DNA of 64,000 nt. Source: Natronogracilivirga saccharolytica. GTDB taxonomy: Bacteria > Bacteroidota > Rhodothermia > Balneolales > Natronogracilivirgulaceae. Of the stretch, positions 25,345 through 32,707 are shown piece by piece (position 1 is the stretch's first letter; the number at the start of each line of letters is the position of its first letter). The notes under the pieces were generated by a model. It saw only the letters and a program-made list of their open reading frames with translations, did no database searches and was not told the origin of the DNA. Made by a program: the position numbers and the translations under genes. The DNA lies in contig NZ_JAFIDN010000006.1 in NCBI RefSeq assembly GCF_017921895.1, forward strand, positions 62,001 to 126,000. The letters run 5' to 3'.

Positions 25345-26517
25345 TTATTTAATCAGCATGAATTGCCCGCCCGGGGAGACGGTCCGGGATTCCCTTTCGG
25401 CGGTGAATTGAATGCGGTAAATATACGCACCACTGGAGAGATTGTCAGCCTGATAACGGATGGCATGTTTGCCTGCGCTCATGGAGCGGCCGGAAACTGG
25501 TATATCGACCAGCCTTCCCTGCTGGTCATAAATCCGGACATCCACCGATCCGGGCTCAAAAAGTTCAAAAGAAAGCGTTGTGGCTGCGTTGAACGGATTC
25601 GGAAAATTGGCATTCAGCGTGATCATACCCGGCTTTTCAGCCTCCGCCTCCTGATTGTCCGCTCCGGCCGATGTATCTCTGCTGTCATCAAATGATTTCA
25701 GCACAATCTCACGGCCTTCGATTTGTGCGAATTCCATCTCAATTTCCAGATCGTTGTCCCGGAATTCGATGATTTCCGGCTCTGATTTTTCCCTGACGAG
25801 GCCATAACCCGTTGCAAACTGGAACGTAATCCCGTAATCATCCAGCAAGTCAAATGTAAAGGGCGTTTTCTGACCAAAAAACTCGACATAAACAGTTACA
25901 TCTATGGATAAAGACGGACGAAATGTCACCACTTCCAGATCTCCGTAAGGCAGTTCCAGCAGCTCGTCATCTTGCCGCTGGTTGGATACCCTCAGCGTCA
26001 CATCCATCGAATCAGACACCGCCGGCACTTCATCTTTGATCTCTTCCGGAACCGGTATTGTTACTTCCTGCTCGGTCATGAGCCACCCCTGTCCGATTCC
26101 CGCTGACAACCGCATGACATCCAGCCGGGCATCCAGGTCAATATCAAGGCCAAACTCATCAAAAAAACTCAGGTCGACAAGCCCCTCCAGCGTGGTGTAC
26201 AGAGTATCGCCATGGGCATTGAAGTTATAGGGGAACGGATCGGCTCCTTCTTCGCGCCGGTCGAGATCATAGCGTATGTGGTCCGGTGACTGCTCATCCA
26301 GAGATAGCAGACGAATGATTACATCGAGGCCGTCATCCTGAGACTGATCATCAGGATCGGTTATGGTTTGATCAAACCGGCTCTCGGCCGGATATGCCCC
26401 AGGCATGTAATCAGCCGCATTCTGGGACAGGGATGCCACCGGAAGTGTCGTCATCAGAAAAATGAGCAACGTTCCGGCAGCGTTTGAGATAGTCATCTTT
26501 TTCCGGGGCAGAAACAT
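25345..26517 (-). CDS. Secreted protein with C-terminal T9SS type A sorting domain
   Basis: A 390-residue protein with a signal peptide from the ATG at 26517 (or 26496, MTISNAAGTLLIFLMTTLPVA). The body (about residues 60-290) is acidic, with unrecognised beta-rich modules (YVEFFGQKTPFTFDLLDDYG, QFATGYGLV). The last 75 residues carry the type IX sorting domain: LNANFPNPFNAATTLSFELF, SVDVRIYDQQGRLV, NLSSGAYIYRIQF, ending in LIK. The protein should cross the outer membrane through PorT/Sov-type machinery and be cleaved or anchored at the surface. It is first in a likely operon with nhaC-like and YfcC genes, an unusual place for T9SS cargo. Confidence 0.82.
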   Translation of the reverse strand: MFLPRKKMTISNAAGTLLIFLMTTLPVASLSQNAADYMPGAYPAESRFDQTITDPDDQSQDDGLDVIIRLLSLDEQSPDHIRYDLDRREEGADPFPYNFNAHGDTLYTTLEGLVDLSFFDEFGLDIDLDARLDVMRLSAGIGQGWLMTEQEVTIPVPEEIKDEVPAVSDSMDVTLRVSNQRQDDELLELPYGDLEVVTFRPSLSIDVTVYVEFFGQKTPFTFDLLDDYGITFQFATGYGLVREKSEPEIIEFRDNDLEIEMEFAQIEGREIVLKSFDDSRDTSAGADNQEAEAEKPGMITLNANFPNPFNAATTLSFELFEPGSVDVRIYDQQGRLVDIPVSGRSMSAGKHAIRYQADNLSSGAYIYRIQFTAERESRTVSPGGQFMLIK

Positions 26518-26692
26518 AATCTCAGGGGTAGTTTTGGTGGATGTTGCAGTGAAGCTTCGTTTGTGAAACCTCATAAATCAACCGTGCCGCAAGTATAAAT
26601 GGTCTTATTCATTCGTGCAAGCTACTAATAATTCATCAGTAACGCATCCGGCAAAATTCCGGAAGGCGAATAACCGCAGCTGCAGCACGAAT

Positions 26693-28420
26693 TCATCCAA
26701 GCTTGTCAATGGCGGTATCGAGTCTGCGGACCACCTCCTCCTGCCCCAGCAGCTCCAGCGCCCCGAAAAGATCGGGCCCGGACCCCGAGCCTGTAACGGC
26801 AATGCGAAGCGGCATCATCAGCTTGCCGAAGCCGACACCTTCTTCCTCAATGACTTCAGACAGAATCGATTTCAGCTCCGCGGCCTTGAATGAAGCCGAG
26901 TCCAGTGCGGAAATCCGGTCGCGATATCTGGCGACCCGGTCTGCCGTACCCTCTTTCCATCCTTTTTTGACCGCTTTTTCATCATATTCGGCAGGCGGCT
27001 CAAAAAAGAAACGTCCGGCATCCAGGAATTCAGGGAGCCGCGAAACCCGCTCCTTAAGCAGGCTCACCATTCCGGTCAGAAAATCCTTGTCTTCGATGAG
27101 TGCCTGCTGCTGCGGGGACAACTTCTTCACATCACTCTCCGCACCGGGCAGCCCCCGCTCCTGAATGATCATTTCCAGTTCCCCGGCCAGTTCTTCATCA
27201 CTGCGTCGGCGCATATAGTGCTCATTGAACCAGAGCAGTTTTTTAAAATCGAATATGGCGCCGCTTTTGCCCACCCTGTCCAGGGAAAACTCCGAAGTCA
27301 TTTCCTCCAGTGTCATTTCCTCACGATCCTCACCGGGACTCCATCCCAGCAAAGCCAGGAAGTTGACCACGGCATCGCGCTCATACCGCTCACGCCGGTA
27401 ATCACGGACATTTACGGGGATACCCTCTTCTTCGGCTTTGCGCTTGGACAATTTGCCGCCGCTTGGTGACATGATGAGCGGCAGGTGAGCCATGGAAGGC
27501 GGTTCCCAGCCAAGATACCGGTACAACAGGATGTGCTTTGGAGCCGAGCTGAGCCACTCTTCACCGCGAATAACATGTGAGACAGCCATTTCGTGATCAT
27601 CGACCACATTTGCGAGGTGATAGGTCGGCAGACCATCGGCCTTCAGCAGTACCTGATCGTCAAGTCCATCGGACTCAAATGAAACCGGTCCGCGCACAAG
27701 GTCATCAAACCGGATGGTTTCTCCTGCCGGTATTTTCAGCCGCACCACATACTCAGCTCCTTCCTCAATCATCTCCTGCATCTGCCGGGCATCCATGGTC
27801 AAACTGTTGCGCATCTCCATACGTGTTTGTGCATCATATTTCGGCACCGGATTGTCAGCGGTTCTCAGGCGCTCGCGCATTTTTTCAATCTGCCCGACGG
27901 TGTCGAATGCATAGTAGGCATGACCGGCATCCACAAGCTGCCTGGCAATTTCGGCATAGCGTTCGCGGCGCTTGCTTTGATGGTAAGGCCCGAATGTTCC
28001 TTTATACTCAGTCTGCGCATTAGCCTTGCGGGTTCCGTTTTCCGTGCTTTCTGTCGTTTTCCCGGATTGCTGATCTCCGTCAACCGCACTTCCTTCACTG
28101 CCGGCTTCGCCTGCATCATATTCAATTTTTGAAATTTTCCTCGGTTTTCCCCCGGCAGCATCGGCGTCTGAGGACTTTTCATCTTCACTTATTACAACCG
28201 GTCCTTCGTCCGGATGCAAACCCGCCCAGGCAAGACTTTCCAGAATATCCTGTTCCGCTTCCTCAACATATCGAGCCTGATCGGTGTCTTCGATGCGCAG
28301 TATGAACGTTCCGCCATGCCGGCGGGCGAAAAGGTAGTTGTACAGTGCGGTTCGCAGACCTCCAATATGGAGCAGTCCTGTTGGTGATGGTGCAAATCGG
28401 ACACGGATATCGGAATTCAT
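26693..28420 (-). CDS. gltX: Glutamyl-tRNA synthetase with internal acidic insertion
   Basis: A 575-residue class I synthetase charging tRNA-Glu. The HIGH-type motif is APSPTGLLHIGGLRT and the KMSKS-type motif is GGKLSKRKAE; the catalytic domain continues with YHQSKRRERYAEIA and HLANVVDDHEMAVSHVIRGEEW. Between WAGLHPDEGP and TFGPYHQSKR, where relatives have about 5-8 residues, is a roughly 60-residue Glu/Ser/Gly/Thr-rich insertion (about residues 77-139). The anticodon-binding domain follows to the C-terminus. Family members have about 490-510 residues, and the excess equals this insert. The gene is monocistronic and divergent from wbqC-like. Confidence 0.93.
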   Translation of the reverse strand: MNSDIRVRFAPSPTGLLHIGGLRTALYNYLFARRHGGTFILRIEDTDQARYVEEAEQDILESLAWAGLHPDEGPVVISEDEKSSDADAAGGKPRKISKIEYDAGEAGSEGSAVDGDQQSGKTTESTENGTRKANAQTEYKGTFGPYHQSKRRERYAEIARQLVDAGHAYYAFDTVGQIEKMRERLRTADNPVPKYDAQTRMEMRNSLTMDARQMQEMIEEGAEYVVRLKIPAGETIRFDDLVRGPVSFESDGLDDQVLLKADGLPTYHLANVVDDHEMAVSHVIRGEEWLSSAPKHILLYRYLGWEPPSMAHLPLIMSPSGGKLSKRKAEEEGIPVNVRDYRRERYERDAVVNFLALLGWSPGEDREEMTLEEMTSEFSLDRVGKSGAIFDFKKLLWFNEHYMRRRSDEELAGELEMIIQERGLPGAESDVKKLSPQQQALIEDKDFLTGMVSLLKERVSRLPEFLDAGRFFFEPPAEYDEKAVKKGWKEGTADRVARYRDRISALDSASFKAAELKSILSEVIEEEGVGFGKLMMPLRIAVTGSGSGPDLFGALELLGQEEVVRRLDTAIDKLG

Positions 28421-28823
28421 ATGTCTTTCCTGGTTGGTTTTTCTTTTAATTTCGGTTCAGTCTGATCTGTTTGTGCCCGCTTCTCCCCGGCAGAGCCGCG
28501 TTTCTCCCGGTGACACAATCGGGTACATATCATTTCTGAACTTCATCTTTATTTACCCAAAGGTACAAGTATTGTACCTGCTTTTCATCCGTGAGAATAA
28601 ACACCGGCAAATTTTGCTTTTTTTATGAAACCGGGTCACTCCCCTCTGCTCTTGCATGAAACTCAACTTTTTTCTTAATGCGTACTGCGATATTTTCGGT
28701 TTGCGATTCAATATATCGGAATGTTCATTTTGCCGGCAATGATGGGGCAACAGGCTTTTTGCCCCTCGCTTGTTGCGTATAAACATACAGGCCGGACAGG
28801 CTGATAACGTCAAACTGGAAAAA
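28421..28823. other. Divergent intergenic region with a 19-bp palindrome
   Basis: About 400 bp between gltX and wbqC-like with no supported gene. AGGTACAA-GTA-TTGTACCT (28561-28579) is a perfect 8-3-8 palindrome, and the minus strand reads TACCTTTG across its edge (28565-28558), a match to the Bacteroidota -7 consensus TAnnTTTG. It may be an operator over a gltX promoter; nothing shows what binds it. Confidence 0.45.
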
Positions 28824-29576
28824 ATGCCATCCATGACACCCGATTCCGGAAGCGGCAGCTCCAGACCGGCAGCGGTGGCGCTTTTGCTGCCGGGATATTC
28901 TCCGGATCTGGAGTGGCTGGCCCGCGCCCTGCTGGCCGGTCATATAATTCTGGATGATGAACATCCGTTTTCAAGAAAAAGCCGGGTTCACCGAACGAAA
29001 ATCCGCACCCCTGACGGACACCAGTGGCTCACCATACCGGTTGCAACCGAAGATCGCCGAAAGCCCGTCAATCAGGTAAGAATCGACCATGGCCGCCCAT
29101 GGCTGAAGCATCACTGGCAGGCCCTTGAATTCAATTATCGCAACAGCCTCTATTTTGATTACTACGAGCCGGAAATCCGCGCGGATCTGGAGGCAGCATC
29201 GGAGTGTGAGATGCTGCTGGATGCGGTCCGGCACATGATGGAGCGGCAGTTCACCTACCTGGAATGTTCTATTTCCTTTGACTGGATGAGTGAGCTGAAA
29301 AGCAACTGTCCGGAGTCAGCTGAAACGGATTCCCCGGCAGAAACACCTGGCCGGATGCTTTCCGGACACACTGACTTGCAGGATCCCGTCGTTTGGCAGG
29401 AGCCCCGGAGCCGCAACTACCAGAAGCCGCACCCCGATGCGGCCGGTACGGAGTTTTGGATCCCGGAATACCGCCAGCACTTCCCCGGTTTTGTACCCGG
29501 ATGCGGCCTGCTTGATGTATTGTTTGAATACGGACCTGACGCCTGGCAGGTCCTGGACAGCATTTCGATCAAATAA
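28824..29576 (+). CDS. WbqC-like family protein
   Basis: A 250-residue protein with the WbqC family (PF08889) pattern: RSRVHRTKIRTPDGHQWLTIPV, W-KHHWQALEFNYRNSLYFDYY, and a terminal FVPGCGLLDVLFEYGPDAW. The family occurs in Bacteroidota and in O-antigen clusters; some members are predicted deacylases/hydrolases, and the function is not settled. The frame opens at a TTG (28770), but the ATG at 28824 (after GGA) or 28833 is the more usual start. It converges with a sugar permease across a terminator. Confidence 0.8.
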   Translation: MPSMTPDSGSGSSRPAAVALLLPGYSPDLEWLARALLAGHIILDDEHPFSRKSRVHRTKIRTPDGHQWLTIPVATEDRRKPVNQVRIDHGRPWLKHHWQALEFNYRNSLYFDYYEPEIRADLEAASECEMLLDAVRHMMERQFTYLECSISFDWMSELKSNCPESAETDSPAETPGRMLSGHTDLQDPVVWQEPRSRNYQKPHPDAAGTEFWIPEYRQHFPGFVPGCGLLDVLFEYGPDAWQVLDSISIK

Positions 29577-29578
29577 AG

Positions 29579-29620
29579 CAAAGGCCGCCTCCCTTCCGGA
29601 TCAAAGGGAAACGGCCTTTG
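29579..29620. terminator. Bidirectional terminator between wbqC-like and the sugar permease
   Basis: CAAAGGCCG (29579-29587) and CGGCCTTTG (29612-29620) are perfect complements; inner TCCCTT (29590-29595) and AAGGGA (29604-29609) also pair. The outer stem starts 2 bases after the TAA. It serves the convergent gene ending at 29681 too. Confidence 0.65.
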
Positions 29621-29680
29621 GCATTGTCTGATTCATGATGATGAACCAATCCGGTTCACCTCATGCCTGATCATTGCTCA

Positions 29681-31123
29681 TTACTCTTTATGAGATGGAT
29701 CAGCACCCATTGTTGGTGACGGAGCTGCGGCAGCACCCTCCTTGGGTTTGATCTTGCTTCCGACCAATGCGAAGAACAGGATATAAGCGTAGCAGATAAC
29801 AGGTACGATGAATGCCACTTCAATATTGTAAAGATCCGCAACGGCTCCTGTTACAACCGGGACTATCGCGCCACCTACAATCATGGTATTGATGATACCC
29901 GATGCCAGACTGACTTCGCTCCTGTCCAGTCCTTTAACTGCAAGAGAAAAGATATTCGGGAACATGATTGAGTTGAACAGACCAATGGTCACAATCGTCC
30001 ACAGCGCCAAACGTCCTGTAGACAGCATGGAAGTTATTGCCAGAACCATTGCTACAATGGCAAAGATAGCAAGGATCCGGTTGGCATTGCCAACACCAAG
30101 TTGCATCAGTCCATAATTAAGGACGGCAAATCCAAGAAATACCATCGCCATCTGCAGGTTCCAGTCAAGCGTATAGAAACTTACAATGAATGCCCAGACC
30201 AGGACACCGAGAACCATCAGCATCTTGGTTTGCTTGTTCTTTATATCGGACATCGAAATGGCCCCGAACAGACGGCCGATCATGGCACCTGCCCAGTAGA
30301 GTCCTACGAACTGAATTGCAAGAGACCGGCTGATGCCTCCGCCAAGGTCCGGCTGCACTATATAGGATGATATGGCGGTTCCGATACTCACTTCGGCTCC
30401 CACATAACAGAAGATCCCGAAAGCGCCAAAGAGCATGTGTCTGTACTTGAAGGTACTGGAGAAATTGCCTTCACCTTCCTGGCTGAGATTCGGCAGCCGG
30501 ATCCATGCTACGGCAATACCGATAACCAGGGTTACCCCTCCGATAATCAGAAAAGGAAGCAGCAAATCACCCGGCTGAACCGCAGCTTCTGCAATGACTT
30601 CCTCGACCGCACCGTCAATAGCTTCGGCAGGTATGATAAGCGCTACAATGAAAAGCGGCGCCAGCCAGGTTGCAATTGAGTTCAGTGACTGGGTGAGATT
30701 CAGTCGGCCGGAAGCTGTTTCCGACGGACCAAGCTCTGTCACATACGGGTTGGCAGCAGTCTGAAGCAGAACTGTTCCCAGTGAAAGAATGAAAATGGCA
30801 CCCAGGAAGAAAGGGTAGGATTCCAGTCCGATTGCAGGATAAAACAGGAATCCGGCCACCGCATAAATGAGCAGTCCTGCAACAATGGAGTTTTTGTATC
30901 CAATCGTCTTGACTACCCAGCCTGCTGGTATTGAAAAAACGGCATATGAAATAAAAAAAGCTGAGTTAACCAGAAATGCCTCGGTATAACTCAGGTCAAA
31001 TGCTTCCATTACGGGGTCACTCAGCGTAATAATAAACGTAGTGACAAACCCGAAAATGAAGAAGACCATGGAAATGAATACCATTCCCACTTTCATGGTT
31101 TTACTGTCCAGATTGTTTGACAT
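29681..31123 (-). CDS. Sugar MFS transporter (FucP/GluP-like)
   Basis: A 480-residue carrier with 12 predicted membrane helices. Family marks: MVFFIFGFVTTFIITLSDPVME at the start, ILSLGTVLLQTAANPYVTELG in TM4, and LNLTQSLNSIATWLAPL after it. These are typical of the FucP/glucose-galactose permeases of Bacteroidota, which import sugar with H+ or Na+. The ROK kinase gene lies 73 bp upstream in the same direction, so uptake followed by phosphorylation of a hexose is likely. The exact sugar cannot be told. Confidence 0.88.
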   Translation of the reverse strand: MSNNLDSKTMKVGMVFISMVFFIFGFVTTFIITLSDPVMEAFDLSYTEAFLVNSAFFISYAVFSIPAGWVVKTIGYKNSIVAGLLIYAVAGFLFYPAIGLESYPFFLGAIFILSLGTVLLQTAANPYVTELGPSETASGRLNLTQSLNSIATWLAPLFIVALIIPAEAIDGAVEEVIAEAAVQPGDLLLPFLIIGGVTLVIGIAVAWIRLPNLSQEGEGNFSSTFKYRHMLFGAFGIFCYVGAEVSIGTAISSYIVQPDLGGGISRSLAIQFVGLYWAGAMIGRLFGAISMSDIKNKQTKMLMVLGVLVWAFIVSFYTLDWNLQMAMVFLGFAVLNYGLMQLGVGNANRILAIFAIVAMVLAITSMLSTGRLALWTIVTIGLFNSIMFPNIFSLAVKGLDRSEVSLASGIINTMIVGGAIVPVVTGAVADLYNIEVAFIVPVICYAYILFFALVGSKIKPKEGAAAAPSPTMGADPSHKE

Positions 31124-31196
31124 GATTTATGATTTGATTAATAATTGACCTTATTGATGATAATCCCCTTCTGCTGACTGAGCTGCATACTTTCTG

Positions 31197-32153
31197 CTAC
31201 TTGACATCTTTCCAGATAAGTGAACTTGATCCCAGCACGGCGACATTCCGGTCCATAAGCTGAGATGGCTTGACATCAACCTTACCCTTAAACGGACCCA
31301 TTACAAATTCTTCGAGATATTTCTTCGTGGGCTTCAGAATGTAGTCACCGGATTTGGCAAGACCCCCAAACAGGAAGATTGCCTTCGGACTGGTATGGGC
31401 AACGGAATCGGCAAGTTTTCTGCCAAGAATTTTCCCTGTGATCTCAAAGGCTTTGAGAGCGACCGGGTCATCTTTTTTTGCTTCATTGTATATCAGCTCC
31501 GAATCCATCTCATCGAATGAATACTTTACCAGATTGGATCCCCTGCTGTCATGAGCAAGGAGCTCAAACACTGTTCGCTTGATGCCGGGCGCCGAGACAT
31601 AGGTTTCCAGGCATCCTTTGTTTCCGCAGCCACACTGCCGGCCATCCACTTCAACATTGGTATGTCCAAGCTCACCTGCAAACCCGTCATGTCCGTAGAC
31701 CAGATCACCATTGACAATAATTCCGCTTCCCAAGCCGGTTCCCAGAGTGATCATGATAAAATTGTCGATGCCTTGTGCACCACCGTAAACTTTTTCCCCG
31801 AGTGCCGCTGCGTTGGCATCATTGGTAAGACGCACAGGAACGTCGTAGTATTTGTTAACCATCTCAGCCAGCGGAATGATGCCCTTCCAGTTCAGGTTCG
31901 GAGCATTCTCAATGGTTCCGCGGTAAAAGTTTCCGTTAGGAGCTCCGATTCCGACACCAATAACCTTGCAGGGGGCCTCCAGGTTTTTTTCACGCTCCTT
32001 GATATCCTTGAACAGATTTGCCAGGTAATCCTCGATTTTGTCAAATTTGTCACTTGGCGAGGAGCCCTCTTCAAATATTTTTCCATCTCTGTCTACAAAG
32101 CCAAATTTGGTGAACGTACCGCCAATATCTATCCCTACGACGTATTCTTTCAT
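31197..32153 (-). CDS. ROK-family sugar kinase (glucokinase-like)
   Basis: A 318-residue kinase. The N-terminal phosphate loop is VGIDIGGTFTKFGFVD; the sugar site contains NDANAAALGEK and GFAGELGHTNVEV, and the zinc motif GRQCGCGNKGCLETYVS holds the expected cysteines. The second phosphate site is NFIMITLGTGLGSGIIV. It phosphorylates a hexose, most likely glucose, for glycolysis. It sits first in an operon with the FucP-type permease. The second ROK gene at 55845-56804 lacks the zinc cysteines, so this is the conventional copy. TAACACAGGATAAATACC precedes ATG. Confidence 0.9.
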   Translation of the reverse strand: MKEYVVGIDIGGTFTKFGFVDRDGKIFEEGSSPSDKFDKIEDYLANLFKDIKEREKNLEAPCKVIGVGIGAPNGNFYRGTIENAPNLNWKGIIPLAEMVNKYYDVPVRLTNDANAAALGEKVYGGAQGIDNFIMITLGTGLGSGIIVNGDLVYGHDGFAGELGHTNVEVDGRQCGCGNKGCLETYVSAPGIKRTVFELLAHDSRGSNLVKYSFDEMDSELIYNEAKKDDPVALKAFEITGKILGRKLADSVAHTSPKAIFLFGGLAKSGDYILKPTKKYLEEFVMGPFKGKVDVKPSQLMDRNVAVLGSSSLIWKDVK

Positions 32154-32197
32154 GGTATTTATCCTGTGTTAGTGATATTCAATAATTAAATGCGACT

Positions 32198-32230
32198 CAA
32201 ATGTATTTGCCGGCTGTAAGTATTTGCAAC
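32198..32230 (-). promoter_or_regulatory. Candidate Bacteroidota-type promoter of the ROK/permease operon
   Basis: The minus strand reads GTTG (32230-32227), 21 bp, then TACATTTG (32205-32198), a full match to the -7 consensus TAnnTTTG, 45 bp upstream of the ROK start. The OMP promoter at 5434-5470 is more E. coli-like, so usage is uncertain. Confidence 0.4.
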
Positions 32231-32707
32231 AAAGATGTGAAAAATAACTTAATAAATGCAACCGCTTTTCTAAATAAAAAAGTCAGTTATTGTTGAATCT
32301 GACAGTATCATGTCGTTCTGTTTTTAATCATAAAAACGAACAAATCCTTGCAAAAAACCTCAAAATGCAAAAATTTTGCCCTTGTTTTCACATCCGGAAC
32401 ATGCATGCCGGATGATTGCACGGCATTTCTTTTACCATATCTGAACCCATTTTGCAATCATTTCCGGATCGTTACTGTAATTCAATTCTGTATTGATAGC
32501 AACCGCCACCTGTCAGACATACGTTTCTTACCTGTTGAATTACTGCCTGAATTTGTATCTTTCCACAGTTTTACCAATATATGCACCTGTATATCTGACC
32601 CCTGCTCACAACTGCAGGAATATCAACACCCTGTCAATTATTACGGGACAGAAAATTATTTCAGAATTTGCAATTGATTACGATCGCCTGAAAAACATCA
32701 TTTTTTT
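32231..32707. other. AT-rich divergent intergenic region, no gene seen
   Basis: Between the ROK operon and the large dehydrogenase gene. Short frames exist but have cysteine-rich, unrecognisable translations. No strong palindrome or ribosome-binding site stands out. Confidence 0.4.

Noticed and set aside
32348-32677. 109-codon plus frame in the gap before the dehydrogenase
   Set aside because: Translation is Cys/Phe-rich with no motif and no ribosome-binding site; looks like AT-rich chance reading.
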